Of a stretch of DNA of 64,000 bases, positions 1 through 11,980 are shown in pieces. The stretch spans positions 62,001 through 126,000 of the forward strand of contig JAANDG010000138.1 in NCBI GenBank assembly GCA_036852015.1, read 5' to 3'. Every line of letters starts with the position of its first letter. Position 1 is the stretch's first letter. Both the position numbers and the translations under genes were made by a program. This DNA is from Pelodera strongyloides. Lineage: Eukaryota > Nematoda > Chromadorea > Rhabditida > Rhabditidae. A model generated the notes under the pieces. It had not been told where the DNA came from and searched no databases. It saw only the letters and a list, made by a program, of their open reading frames with translations.

Positions 1-189
1 GATCGATATGCTACTGTAATTATTTCAGAAACCGGATGTTTTTCCGATTGAAGTAGAACATGTATAGAACCGATACACATATAATACAGAACACTGAAAG
101 TATAGTTGAGAGTTGACACCTCCTAGAGCTACCGTAATCTACAAAAATTGCAAAAATTGTATATTTTAAAATAATTTGTTCGTTTATAG

Positions 190-3100
190 ATAGAAGAGTT
201 GGTCACAGCTCACAATCAGTTCAAGGCAACCTTGGGCGACGCCGACCGAGAGTTTGGAACCATCTCCGCCATCGAACAGGTATTTGTTGATTTTTTTTTT
301 GATTTATTGATTTATTGATTTATTTATTTATTGATTAGTTTATTTTACTATTAAATTGTTAAAATAGTTCATTGATCCTTGATTTATTATTATTGCATTT
401 AATCGGTGCTAGCGAGCGGAGCGAGATATGGTTTTATTGGTTTCCTGAGTTTTTTTCATGCAAGGTGTAGGATAGGTGCGCAATATAGCGCGTGAAGCTT
501 CTCCGCGGTTTTGATCTCATCTTTTCTGTTCAAATCTAAGGTTGCTCAAATAAGTGATATTGATTTTTTTATAGTTTATTGATTTGTAATTACTTTGCAA
601 TTACAGGAGGTCGAGCAATTGGTCTCGTCTCACGGTCTAGACCGTTCTCTGATCCGTAATCCATACACTGATCTTCAAGCGGTTGATATCAGAAGGAAAT
701 GGAACGAGGTGAGAGTTTTATTTTCTTTTGTTTTTCACTTATACTTACCTTGGTTGTTTCTTATGTTGGTATGCACTACCAATTTCTCCTCGATCACGAG
801 AACCAATCAGCTAGAGTGTTTATCATACCACCGCAGCATACAACAGGGGAAATAAAAGCCCCGATCGGTGCCCGAACATGACCCGATTATTTGCTAGACG
901 TGATCGGGCACATACCGGGGGATTTTCAAAAGAAAATAAATCTAGCACACATCGGGTTTTCTACTTTCCTTCGGTGCCATGCGTAGACACAAGGTTCTGT
1001 GCAGGCGGTGATGGATAGAATGGTTTTCGGAGTACGCTTTCGGTGTAATAATAATGTACCGATGCATTTTTGTCTAGTTCCTTGACGTTACCTGTTTTTG
1101 TGGTTGTAATAGCAATATTACGATGCTCAATGTGTCCATTTGTAGGTGCAACAAGCTGTGCCACGCCGTGATGCCCAACTGCAAGGAGAGTTACGCAGAC
1201 AGCAAAGTGAGCTACCTATTTATACTATTTCTTGTTTTGCATACTCATACTTGACATGTACTTTACTCATATAGTCTTAACTAAATGTAACTTAAAGTTG
1301 ATTAGCTCACCTTTAGTTTTAAAATGTTTCTACAATTATCATAAAAATCCTTTAGACAACGAGCGTCTTTGCGATTTGTTCGCTCAAAAGGCCAACAATG
1401 TGGGACCTTGGTTGGAGGGACAAATTGAACAGGTCAGAAAATAAATATACGTATATTTCTGTGTCCAAGATTCAGCCCGCCCGATTGTGAGGCAAGGTCA
1501 AATATCCAGCCTAAACCTAATTCTGAGACTAATCTAAGCCTAAGCCTATGTCTATCCCAACCTTTAACCTTTCGCATATCTTTAGGTGCTCAACATCGGA
1601 ATGGGTGGCCGCGGATCATTGGAAGCGGCCATTGCACAGCTCAACCAATTGCATTCACAGGTGAATTACTAGATGTTTCTGGCCACGAATGGACAGTTTA
1701 AATACCTAGTTGCAGTCTATGACATTCTTTCAGAGTTAGTGTTTATTTTGTGGTAAACTATGGTGTGAAGGAGGTAATTAGCAAATGACTATGTCTTAAT
1801 GTAATCAACAAGTAATTACATCTTGAATTGCAGGCTCTCAACTACAAACCCAACCTCGACGAGCTCGAGCGTATCCACCAGGAGATGCAGGAGAACTTCG
1901 TGTTCGAGAATAGAAAGAGCAGGTGCGTAGTTGGAATAAAATCTACATATAAGGGAGACTTCACTCCGGGTATACTTCGCCCTGGGTAGACTTCACTCCG
2001 GGTATACTTCGCCCCGGGTAGCCTTCACCCCGGGGAGACCAACTTTATGGAGAGTTTGTCCAATAGTAGACCATGATAGTAGATTGTGCGTTCTCAGTGT
2101 GTGCGCTTCGATTGTCTAGGAAGCAATTAGAGGAGGCACCTGTGGTGTTTTCTTCAACATGTCCAGAAATAGTGTGTCACCTGTGTGCTATATTTTCGCC
2201 GCGCACCCCTGCCCTCTTGCCCTTCATAGCTGCTGTTTCGCCGGTGTAACAGCAATGTTTTTATTTATTTTCTTCATGCTAATTGCTTTAGATATTCAAT
2301 GGAGGCGCTCCGCGTTGGCTGGGAGTCCCTTATCACTTCAATTAACAAAACCATCAACGAGTGCGAGAACCAGGTAGAGTAAATTAAAGTTTTAATTAAT
2401 GCCCTCTAAATTCTTATTTATTGCTAAAAGTACTAGTAATTGCGCGAAATCCTAAACATGCGCAGAATAGAAAACCATAAATAATACCGTATGCCGCATA
2501 CCGTAAACCTTAATACTTATTCAGTCGCTTTGGAAAAAAAACTAATTATTCCAGATCTTGACTCGTGACTCAAAGGGAATCACCGAGGAACAATTGAATG
2601 AGTATCGCGCATCGTTCAATCACTTTGACAAGGACAGGTACACACTTTGGCCTTATAACGCAAATTCGCCGCACAAAGAACGCGCGCACCCGTTTTCAAG
2701 CCGCCTAGGCCTAGGCCTAGGTACACTTACGCTTAAATGCGCTTACTTACTATTACAATTACAATTACGCCAGTTACACTTAATTAGTATGTATTTAGTA
2801 ATTTCTTAGTTACATACCACTTTCCAAGTCGCAATATTGTTGCAAGCATACTGTAATTACTTTGAACTTGGCCTAATTGTGTGCTTTCCAGAGCGGGACT
2901 TGATCAAGAACAGCTGAGAGCTTTCCTGATATCGATTGGTTATCAGATGAGGCCAGGAAGAGAGGTACGGTAGCTTTACTGTCGTTTATCGGGTCTCGAT
3001 GTATGGCAAAAATTGCTTCCAAGTATGGCTTTGATTACCGTAAATTGGCACTACACGAGGACAACTACAGACCGCCAATAAATGGTCCCGCGGCAGGTAG

Positions 3101-4684
3101 CCACATGACTATTTTTCTCGAGCGTGCATAAACTGTGCATTTTCTCCTCGTCTAGTAATATCAATGGTGCATTTTCTAACTTTCAAAGGTGTATGCACAA
3201 TTTTAAAGGTGTATACACGATATGCACATTTGATCCTTGGAAGCAAAATGCGCTGTTTTTGCTGATACATCGAGACCCCATTAGTGATCGTTTATTGAAC
3301 TTTCTAATCGCGACCATTTTTCGAGATATCCCGTATTTCTTTCGAACGTTCAAAAGTTCAAAGCATATGCTGGTCTTCTGTTGCTTATTTATGTACTTGG
3401 TGAAACATCATTTTACGCCACGCTCAGAGTTCAGTGCGTTGCTGAGCAAGCCTTATTGTATGATATATGATAATAAATATAATATTAGAATGTTGTAAGA
3501 TTAGACTTATAATCTCGGTCTTACCTTAGCTGCAATAATGTTTCTTTAGGGTGACGGTGAACTGTCGCGTATTCTATCAATTTTGGACCCAAACAGAATG
3601 GGAAGAGTTCCGTTTGAGGCAATCCTCGCCTTCCTTACAAAGGTAAACTTTTAGTAATTATTATAAAAAACGTAAAATAAAATTCCGCCAATACGATGCT
3701 GCGGCCTAAGTTGTGCGGTGTGACCGCGCACGAAATGTATGCGCCGTCATGCGTAGGCACACCCAGGTTTTGTGGGCCACCGTGCGTAGGCACACAGAAA
3801 TTCTGGCCAAAGTTTCACGTTGCATGGATTCGCGAAACTTGTGCAAATAGCATTTAGCGCTGTTGTGGCGCACGTGCCGTGCCCCATTTCCTGGGATTCC
3901 ACTTTCATTGTGGTGCTCAAAGCATTATATTTTGTGAAAAAAGGATACCGCAAATTTGCATAATTACAGGAAAATGAAGACCAGGACACTGTTGACCAGA
4001 TGATCGAATCTTTCCGTATTTTGGCCGCTGGAAAGGTAATTTATTTTTAATTAAGTGTCACCAGGATTTAGCTTTACTATACAGTTTGAATATTCCGCAA
4101 AGGATCCATTGGAGGATTACCTCGGTCTTTTGTGTGTTATTTTTTGTGGAATTGGTTTTAGGCTTAGGCGTAGGCTTAAAGGGACAGGCCCATCAAAGTA
4201 AACCTATATTTACGATACGTTCATAATGACTATCAAGCAATTACAATGCGATTGCAGTGAAATTACAATGCTATTAAAATTTGCATATATAGCTTTGAAA
4301 TCTGCAGTTTTATGGTATACATATGCGTTGAGCGCATTGGAAAAAAGTTTTCCAGGGCGAATAATGGTGAAATTTAGTTTGTATATATTGTAATAAAAAT
4401 GCTTGATAGTCATTATGAACGTATCGTAAATATAGGTTTATTTTGATGGGCCTGTACCTTTAAGGATTCGAACCCCCGATCTACTGATTGTGAGTCCAAT
4501 GTCTTATCCACTCGGCCACCATAACCTATTTCAGCCCTTCATCACCCAAGATGAGCTGCGTCGTGAGCTGCCTCCCGATCAGGCTTCCTACTGTATGCAA
4601 AGGATGGCTCCCAGCCGGGATCCCAACGCTCCCGCGGGTTCATTTGACTACGTCACCTTCTCCCGGGCACTATATGGGCAATAA
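190..4684 (+). CDS. ACTN: alpha-actinin, C-terminal half (12 exons, 5' part outside window)
   Basis: Actin cross-linker of Z-discs, dense bodies and adhesion sites. Exons read: 190-279, 607-708, 1146-1206, 1356-1432, 1586-1660, 1834-1922, 2292-2373, 2555-2637, 2892-2964, 3550-3642, 3970-4035, 4535-4684; all phases join, giving 347 codons including TAA. The order matches the family: end of spectrin repeat 3 and repeat 4 ([50 protein letters not shown]), then [17 protein letters not shown], then EF-hand 1 ([18 protein letters not shown]), EF-hand 2 ([15 protein letters not shown]), and the titin/ZASP-binding-type EF3-4 lobe ([30 protein letters not shown]). The CH domains lie off the left edge. 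EF-hand 1 is one residue shorter than in vertebrate actinins and has Leu where position 12 should be Glu, so calcium binding is doubtful. The protein ends ALYGQ and lacks the vertebrate ESDL tail. Confidence 0.95.
1957..2038. repeat. about 20-bp minisatellite in actinin intron
   Basis: About four degenerate tandem units of the type TTCACTCCGGGTATACTTCG, GC-rich against an AT-rich intron. It begins shortly after the splice donor of the exon ending at 1922. Confidence 0.75.
4176..4463. mobile_element. foldback MITE, family A, in the last actinin intron
   Basis: Starts TTAAAGGGACAGGCCCATCA and ends with the inverse form (TGATGGGCCTGTACCTTTAA), 288 bp, with inverted arms. Same family as copies at 15184, 16870 and 33076 but with a shortened left arm. 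Flanked by TTAA. No coding capacity, so non-autonomous. Confidence 0.85.
4464..4527 (-). pseudogene. truncated tRNA-like sequence (tRNA pseudogene or SINE head)
   Basis: On the minus strand the sequence has an A box (GGTGGCCGAGTGGATAAG) and a perfect B box (GGTTCGAATCC), the internal pol III promoter elements of tRNA genes. An anticodon-arm-like stretch GGACTCACAATC lies between them. The 3' acceptor side is missing: TTAA of the family A element at 4460-4463 abuts the B box. The tRNA 5' end lies only a few bases from the actinin acceptor at 4534. Confidence 0.6.
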
Positions 4685-5632
4685 GTGCAGTAACCGAACC
4701 CTGAGACCCAGGTTACGGTAGACATCCATACTTTAAGATTTGCCAGTTGATGATTTCAGGATTAGCATTAGAATAACCTGGATTTTTTTACAGCCTCTAA
4801 TTTTTCCTCCAAATACTGTAGCATGAATTTAGAAATTACTGTAGATAAGCATTTACGGTCATTAGTGTTCAGTAGCTAGAAGTTTCATCGTTTGTATTTT
4901 GATGGGTCGAAACAGAGCAACTATTTTAATATTAAACTAATCAATATTATTCTGTGAGAAAATATTATATTACTCAATTAATCAATCAAATTCAGTTTAT
5001 AATAACTTTCTCATTTGTTTAAGTTGCCGATTATATACAAAAATAACTAATAATTTTTTGGTCATTTTATATTGTATATTATAATTTTCATTAGATTTAG
5101 ATTTTTTCTATGTTAGAGAAATTATTACTGTGTAAATTAACAACTCCAGCAATGCTGCCACTTTTTAATTAACGTCAATTACGCTACAAAGATAACATGT
5201 TCGTTATTTTTAATATTATTTCCGCTTCGTTTTTTATAAGCAGAATAAGCTTGCAATTATATAGAAGTTCCCCGTACAATCTAGTCAATTCTCCCCTTTT
5301 TATTAAGTATGTACAATAAGATATCATATATTGTTTAATGTCTAATATGTTTTATTTTGTAAAATATTAATAATTTCTAGCTTATGGCACTGTTAGTCGT
5401 TCCGTTTGCGAATTTGGACTTCAAATTAGACTCTCACAAATGTGAAGGTTTACAGGAGCCCCAACTAAAAACCCAATTCCAAGGGAGACGCCCATGAAAT
5501 TAATATTAATATGTTTCTAATTAATAGTAGTTTATGTTTGTCCCCCCACAAATCTTCAAGGTGCCTTTCGGACTCCGCGTGCTTTGAGAAAATTCGTGAT
5601 TTAAAGTTTTTTTTGTAATATATATTAATAAA
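4685..5632 (+). other. alpha-actinin 3' UTR to poly(A) signal
   Basis: AT-rich non-coding stretch directly after the actinin stop. AATAAA lies at about 5627-5632, the first good poly(A) signal downstream. The UTR length is inferred, not shown. Confidence 0.5.
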
Positions 5633-6896
5633 GTGATTTCTTAAAATAGTGAGTACTGTACGAAACTACATGAATATCGTTATTTGTTGCACATTGCCAG
5701 CACTTGAAATATATTATTATTATTAAGAATGGGCATAAGCTGGCGGGACAATCAGGTACATTTACGTGTACAAGAAACATTTAATCCAAAAATCTAAAAA
5801 TTCAGAACTTAAAACCAACCAAAAAAAATATTTTTTGTTTCTTATTGGATAAATAAACGAAGCTATCACAATATTATGAATTCGATCTGTCTCGGATATA
5901 TTAACTTTTTTCTAAAAGATTGCAATTGCTGGTAGCACTGTGCACTGTTCTCGTCTACGCATCACAGATATGTATTTGGTGAAACTTACTATTTTCGTGA
6001 GGTAGAGACAATTTATGATGAAGTCTTGCAAACGTGCTTTAGCCAAAATTACGCTAAATTTGCATGTTCAACAATTATGTAAATTTGTGATAAATCAACC
6101 GTTATTCTAATTTGGCTGAACATTTGTCTACGAATACTGCCACCAGCGATCGGTTGCAGGTTGGGTTCGTGTTTCTTTTACTTTGATTTCAATTAACCAG
6201 TGTCTGATTGTTCGATTCTATTCAATATTAATATTAATATTTATTAACACATAAGCCCGCACACACGCTGCGCGGCGGGGCCGGGCCCCGCCGCGCAGCG
6301 TGTGTGCGGGCGCAATATCTATTCATTACTTTTCCTACTTGTTGTCACTTATAATTTCTTCAAAATGTTTAATTATTCCTATGTTTAATTATTGTTATAA
6401 TTATTCCTATTTATTTTGTTTATGTTTATGTTTATTAGACTCTTAGAAAGAGCGCAACGCCATAAGAGACTATTTTCTGCGCCAATCGTACTCTCGGTCA
6501 GATTTTGGATTTATTTATTTATGAATTGCTTTTCCAAAGTTGCAATTTGTAGAGCGGGTTAGCTTACCTCTCTGCCCATTTGGCGAAACGCTCAGCGAAA
6601 CAATTATTTTTGACGAGCCCGCCTAGCGAAAATTGTCATGCAAGGATTGAATGCATGGAATGAAGGGAAGGGAAACTAGCGAAACGCTCAGCGAATTATG
6701 GTGCTTCGCTATGCAGGTGAATGCGCGTTTCGCCAATAAGGAACATAGTGCGCACCTTTGTTGACAGGAGAGCTCATGCTACTCTATCTGTAGCAAAAAC
6801 AGCGAAAAGCCCTGCGAAAATTTCTGCGTTTGCGTAGGTTCGCTGTGTAGGTGGATAGGCATTTAGTTTCGTCCCTGGGCATTTCACAGGTCTTTT
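5633..6896. other. intergenic, no gene seen
   Basis: AT-rich DNA with many stop codons in all frames. Apart from the palindrome at 6255-6311, it holds a repetitive stretch at about 6580-6800 with repeated GCGAAACGCTCAGCGAA motifs. Nothing coding is supported. Confidence 0.6.
6255..6311. repeat. perfect 57-bp GC-rich palindrome
   Basis: Two 28-bp arms that are exact reverse complements around a single central base. The left arm starts GCCCGCACACACGCTGCG. The arms are about 80% G+C, inside DNA of about 30% G+C, and preceded by an ATTAATATTAATATT run. It would form a very stable hairpin or cruciform. Confidence 0.9.
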
Positions 6897-7577
6897 ACCG
6901 AACCACTTTTGAAATTTGACAGAAACTTCGAAACGTGTGAATGAAACATTAAAATTTACATACATATGATTCTGTATAAAACGATGTCCGTTTTGAACTT
7001 TATCGGTAGTCTCTTTCGGCTATGTCTACATGTAGATTTCCTACTCTTTCTGGCGGTTTTCATTGGCTTTCATCAAACTTCAAACTTTCACCTTTTCAAA
7101 AAAAAATGTGAAAAGCCTGTAGCTGCCTCACTGAAATATGTAGAAATATATAAATTTCCCTCGTTGCTATCGTTGCTCAAACTGCCGTGTTCGCCGTTTA
7201 TTCCTACCTTATTGTCGTCAGTTAGTCAATATTTTTTAGTAATCGAGGAAATGGGATGTCGCTTCCAAAACAAGTACGTGAAGGACGAGCTCAACAACGT
7301 CAACGTCGCGGCTTCCATGACTCCATGAGTCCATGACTACATCCTCAACGAGGAGCTTCATAACAACTTGGACCAGAGCTTACTTGAGGAAGATGGACTC
7401 AGGTGGGTAAATTAGTTTATGAAATCAACCGTGCGTCGTACACTAGCACTTAGTTTACGAGGCAAATATTATTGATAGAATTTACAGTATGACATCATGT
7501 GGTTTCTTTCCATGGGTAAGAGTAAGAGTGAATATAACCATGAAAGTGTACCTCTGGGATAAAGATAGGGAGAAACG

Positions 7578-7800
7578 ACAGAGAGAGAGAGAGAGAGAGA
7601 TAGAGAGAGAGAGGGAGAGAGAGATAGAGAGAGAGAGGGAGAGAGAGAGAGTTAGGAGTGAGGGAGAGAGGGAAAGAGGAGGAGAAATAGAGGGTGAGGA
7701 TGATAGAGGGAAAGGGGAGCAACACACGAGAGAAAGTGGAAGTGAGAAAGAAAGGGAAGAAAGGAAAGGGGGATATGTGAAACAGATAGAGAGGGAGAGG
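7578..7800. repeat. (GA)n-rich tract, unit 1
   Basis: Long purine tract of GAGAGA with interruptions. Open reading frames across it are low-complexity artefacts. The counterpart in unit 2 is at about 10973-11145. Confidence 0.85.
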
Positions 7801-7887
7801 GACTTAGCATGTGAGTTTGCACTGCCATGGTATTATATTCGAACGTTAGGGACCATAGATACTATGATTGTGATGCATTATTCAGTT

Positions 7888-8117
7888 CGCGAGTACCGCA
7901 GTGCGTGAGTACCGTAGTGCGCGAGTACCGCAGTGCGCGAGTACCGCAGTGCGCGAGTACCGCAGTGTGTGAGTACCGCAGTGCGTGAGTACCGCAGTGC
8001 GTGAGTAACGCACTGCGCGAGTACCGCACTGCGCGAGTACCACACTGCGCGAGTACCGCACTGCGTGAGTACCGCACTGTGTGAGTACCGCAGTGCGCGA
8101 GTACCGCATTGCGCGAA
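7888..8117. repeat. 16-bp tandem array, unit 1 (degenerate)
   Basis: Repeats of about 16 bp of the type GTGCGCGAGTACCGCA, with many point changes. Further scattered copies extend to about 8410. Framed by ATTATTCAGT at the left and the inverse ACTGAATAAT at the right. Confidence 0.9.
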
Positions 8118-8619
8118 TACTGAATAATACATCATAATTATAGTATCAGTGCGCGAGTACCGCTATGCGCGAGGAAGGAAGGAAAGAGGGGCATGTATGT
8201 GAGAGATAAAAAAGGGTGAGAGAGAGTTAGCTGTGAGTTGTTACATATATACTGTTGTGAATTATTCTAGAAGTTAGGATGAATAGAGAAAGTGGTAGTC
8301 AAATTTATGTTCCAGCTCTTATCATTAACTGCATGCGGTACTGTTGGTACCGCAGTGCGTGAACAGAGAGTGCGTGAGCACTGCAATCGTAAGTACCGCA
8401 ATGCACGAGTGTTGATAGCGTGAACAAGTAGCTAAGTAGAGGGAACGTAGCTAAACTATGCTAAAAGACGCAGGTTGTCTGGTTGCGTGGGACCAATTTC
8501 ACTGTTTCTTTATCAACTACTTTTTCTGTATGAGCTACTGTGTGTGGGAGCTATTTCTGTATTAGCTATCTATGAATTGTTGGCGGAAATTATTTCCAAT
8601 TAGTTGGACGGTATAGCCA

Positions 8620-8620
<1 letters not shown>

Positions 8621-8667
<47 letters not shown>

Positions 8668-9003
8668 ATGAGTGTGTGTGTGTATACGTGTGTGTGTATG
8701 TGTGTGTGCGTGTTCGTGTGTGTGTAGGTGTGTGTGTATGGGTGTGTGTGTGTGTATGTGTGTGTGTTTGTGTGTATGCGTGTGTGTGTTTATGTGGTGT
8801 GTTTGTATGTGTGTGTGTGTGTTTGTGTGTGTGTATGCGTGTGTGTATGTGTGTGTTTGTGTGTGTATGTGTGTGTGTGTGTATGTGTGTAGCCAAGGTG
8901 TGTGTGTATGTGTGTAGCCAAGGTGTGTGTGTGTAGGTGTGTGTGTGTAGGTGTGTGTGTATGCGTGTGTGTGTATGTGTGTATGTGTGTGTGCGTGTGT
9001 GTG
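8621..9003. repeat. (TG)n array, unit 1
   Basis: About 380 bp of interrupted TG dinucleotide with TATG and CGTG variants. Two internal copies of GTAGCCAAGG echo the array's left flank, so the array has probably grown by slippage that includes its flank. Confidence 0.9.
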
Positions 9004-9686
9004 ACAGACTCCGATTGGTTCTAATTATCATATTGTCTTATTTATGCATCTTCATCCATCGAACCGCATACGTGAACACTGCGAACCGAACGGCCACAGC
9101 AACTTTGACCCACGCCAGCCTTCAAACGGTAAGTTGGAGGATTGATAGATTATTTATGTCGCACTTTGGCACGCGAAAGTTCAAAGTGGCATGCATCTCA
9201 TAGAGTATTTATGTCACGCTTTCGCTCGAATTCGCCGCGAAAGTACCATCCAAGTCTACTTTTACATTTTCGAAGAGCGTTACATTAGGTGTATGCAAAA
9301 AACGCTGCAGGTGTATGTAAATTGCTTACTGTATATAAAATTTCACTATAGGGAACCTGCGATAACATGGATGATACTTTCGCATGCGAAAGTGCGCGAA
9401 AGCGTAACTTGATGTGTTTTCTTAACAAAATTGGTGTGTTTTCTTTGAAGAAAGTGGGATACAGTAAGACCGAAAATGAGCCAAACAAAGTGCCACATTT
9501 CGTGGAAGGATTATTTTTATTTAAAGGTGTATTGGGCGCCAATTTAAATTTGCCTCAAAAAAATCCGGAACCACGATGATGAAAAAATATTCAACCCAAT
9601 AAAAAGGTTATCGAACCACTTTTGAAATTTTAGAAATTTTGAAACGTGTGAATGAAACCTTAAAATTTACATACATATCATTCTGC

Positions 9687-10075
9687 TTAAAGCGAAATAC
9701 CACCCGGTTTGGGGTTTTTCCACCAAAAATAGTTTGAAAAAAGTTATAACCGAAAATAAACATAAAAACACAAACAAATAAGTGCGTCTTGCATAAAAGT
9801 GTTCTCAAACAACCATTTTTTGCGATTTTGTATGGGAAAATTCGCTTCCGGCGATTTGCCGATTTTAATACTAGCACGGCCCCGGAAAAATCGAGGGATG
9901 GCCTTTTCAAATGATCACACACTCCGAAGCATCCAAATGACGAAATGTTGACAAAATATTTTGAATTTGGTTAGTAAAAGTCCAAAAATGCACTTTTTGA
10001 AAACGGCGGTAAACGCACGGTTGTTTACTCTCTTTTCGTATTTTTTTGTTGAGACCGACCGCTAATTCGCTTTAA
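9687..10075. mobile_element. foldback element with TTAAAGCGAA termini
   Basis: Left end TTAAAGCGAAATACCACCCG; right end is the inverse CGCTAATTCGCTTTAA. The TTAA at 10072-10075 is shared with the next element. Inserted in unit 2 of the duplication and absent from unit 1. No coding capacity. Confidence 0.7.
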
Positions 10076-10249
10076 AGCGAAATGGTAGCCCCTTTGGAAA
10101 ATTTGCATATGATAAGCAAATCCTATGTATCCTATGCTAATTTTTGTACGATCGTCCACGGGCACGGCAATCGTACAAAATTAGCATAGGATACATAGGA
10201 TTTGCTTATCATATGCAAATTTTCCAAAGAGGCTGGCATTTCGCTTTAA
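10072..10249. mobile_element. foldback MITE, family E, copy 1
   Basis: About 178 bp, almost a complete palindrome: TTAAAGCGAAATGGTAGCCC at one end and its inverse at the other. The arms contain GCATATGATAAGCAAATCC and CCTATGTATCCTATGC. The loop contains CGATCGTCCACGG. Shares TTAA with elements on both sides. Confidence 0.9.
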
Positions 10250-10377
10250 GCAAATCCTATGTATCCTATGCTAATTTTGCGCGATCGTCCACGGCTATCG
10301 CGCAAAATTAGCATAGGATACATAGGATTTGCTTAGCATATGCAAATTTTCCAAAGGAGCTGGCATTTCGCTTTGAA
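10246..10377. mobile_element. family E, copy 2 (left-truncated)
   Basis: Joined to copy 1 at TTAA 10246-10249, missing the outer left arm but with an intact right arm ending GGCATTTCGCTTTGAAAG. The loop reads GCGCGATCGTCCACGGC. Confidence 0.8.
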
Positions 10378-11232
10378 AGGATGTCCGTTTTCAAACTTTA
10401 TCTTTGTTCTCTTTCTGCTATGTCTGCATGTAGGTTTCATATGTTTGTTGCGCTTTTCATCTTTCATCAAACTTCAAACTTTCACCTTTTCAAAAAAATG
10501 TGGCAAACCTGTAGCTGTCTCATATGTAGCATAGGTTTCTATACGTATACGTGGACCTTGTCCTTAGTGCATATACATATCATTGCTTAAACTTCCGAGT
10601 TCGCTCTTTATGCCTACCTTATTGTCGTCATTTAGTCAATATTTTTTAGTAATCGAGGAAATTGGCATGTCGTTTCCAAAACTCGTGCGTGAGGGAATCA
10701 ACACCGATCACCGAGTCAACGTGGCGGCTTCCATGACTACATCCTCAACAAGGAGCTGCATAGCAACTTGGACCAGAGCTTACTTGAGGAAGACGGACTC
10801 AGGTCTGTCAATTAGTTTATGGCAAATAAAATCAACCGTGAATTTGCTGTACGGGGCGAATATTATTGACCGAATTTGCAGTATGACATTCTGTGGTTTC
10901 TTTCCATGGGTAAGCGTAAGTGCGAATATAACCAAAAAGGTGTAACTCTGTTATGAAGATAGGGTGGAACAACAGAGAGAGAGAGAGAGAGAGAGAGTTA
11001 GGAGTGCGGGAGAGAGGGAAAGAGGAGGAGAAATAGAGGGTGAGGATGAGAGAGGGAAAGGGGAGCAATACACGAAAGTGGAAGTGAGAAAGAAAGGGAA
11101 GAAAGGAAAGAGGGATATGTGAGAGAGATAGAGAGGGAGAGGGAGTTAGCATGTGAGTTTTTACTGCCGTGGTATTATATTCGAACGTTAGGGACCATAG
11201 ATGTAGGTACTATGATTATGATCTATTATTCA

Positions 11233-11491
11233 GTGCGCGAGTACCGTAGTGCGCGAGTACCGTAGTGCGCGAGTACCGCAGTGCGCGAGTACCGCAGTGC
11301 GCGAGTACCGCAGTGCGCGAGTACCGCAGTGCGCGAGTACCGCAGTGCGCGAGTACCGCACTGCGCGAGTACCGCACTGCGCGAGTACCGCACTGCGCGA
11401 GTACCGCACTGCGCGAGTACCGCACTGCGCGAGTACCGCACTGCGCGAGTACCGCACTGCGCGAGTACCGCAGTGCGCGAATACTGAATAA
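11233..11491. repeat. 16-bp tandem array, unit 2 (homogeneous)
   Basis: Sixteen units of GTGCGCGAGTACCGCA. The first base is G in units 1-8, C in units 9-15 and G again in unit 16. The unit lacks stop codons, so several frames on both strands stay open; these are not genes. Confidence 0.95.
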
Positions 11492-11914
11492 TACATCATA
11501 ATCATAGTATCAGTGCGCGAGTACCGCTATGCGCGAAGAAGAGAGGAAATAAGGGCATGTGAGAGATAAAGAGGGTGAGAGAGAGTTAGATGTGAGTTGT
11601 TACCATATATACTGTTGTGAATTATTCTAGAAGTTAGGATGAATAGAGAAAGTGGTAGTCCAATTTAGGGCCCTTATCATTAACTGCGTGAGTAGAGAGT
11701 GCGTGAGCGTGTTGATAGCGTGAACAAGTAGTTAAGTTGAGGGAACGTAGCTAAACTAGGCAAAAAGACGCAGGTTGGCTGGTTGCGTGGGACCAATTTC
11801 ACTGTTTCTTTATCAACTACTTTTTCTGTATTAGCTACTGTGGGGCTATTTCTGTATTAGCTATCTATGAATTGTTGGCGGAAATAATTTCTAATTAGTT
11901 GGACGGTATAGCCA

Positions 11915-11915
<1 letters not shown>

Positions 11916-11966
<51 letters not shown>

Positions 11967-11980
11967 TGTGTGTGTGTGTC
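11916..11980. repeat. (TG)n array, unit 2
   Basis: About 65 bp of nearly pure TG, orthologous in position to the longer array in unit 1. Confidence 0.9.

Larger units (their letters stand above)
6897..9609. repeat. tandem duplication, unit 1
   Basis: Starts GAACCACTTTTGAAATTT and runs in the same order as unit 2: ATGTCCGTTTT block, an exon-like piece near 7290-7405, a GA tract, a 16-bp array, a TG array, and a second exon-like piece ending near 9129. Unit 1 lacks the 690-bp foldback insertion seen in unit 2. No intact gene is evident. Confidence 0.8.

Noticed and set aside
4464..4527. Functional tRNA gene
   Set aside because: The T-arm end and acceptor 3' side are missing and the anticodon stem pairs poorly.
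6255..6311. Palindrome considered as a viral-type terminal hairpin
   Set aside because: No viral gene or second terminal repeat lies nearby, so only the palindrome is reported.
7489..7908. 139-codon plus-strand frame rich in Arg and Glu
   Set aside because: Produced by the GA repeat; low complexity, open on the other strand too.
8600..9031. 143-codon minus-strand His/Thr frame and Cys/Val frames on the plus strand
   Set aside because: Artefacts of the TG array.
7888..11491. Regular short repeats considered as a CRISPR array
   Set aside because: No unique spacers; contiguous 16-bp tandem units in animal DNA.
11226..11505. Many overlapping repetitive frames on both strands
   Set aside because: The 16-bp unit has no stop in several frames; not a protein repeat gene.
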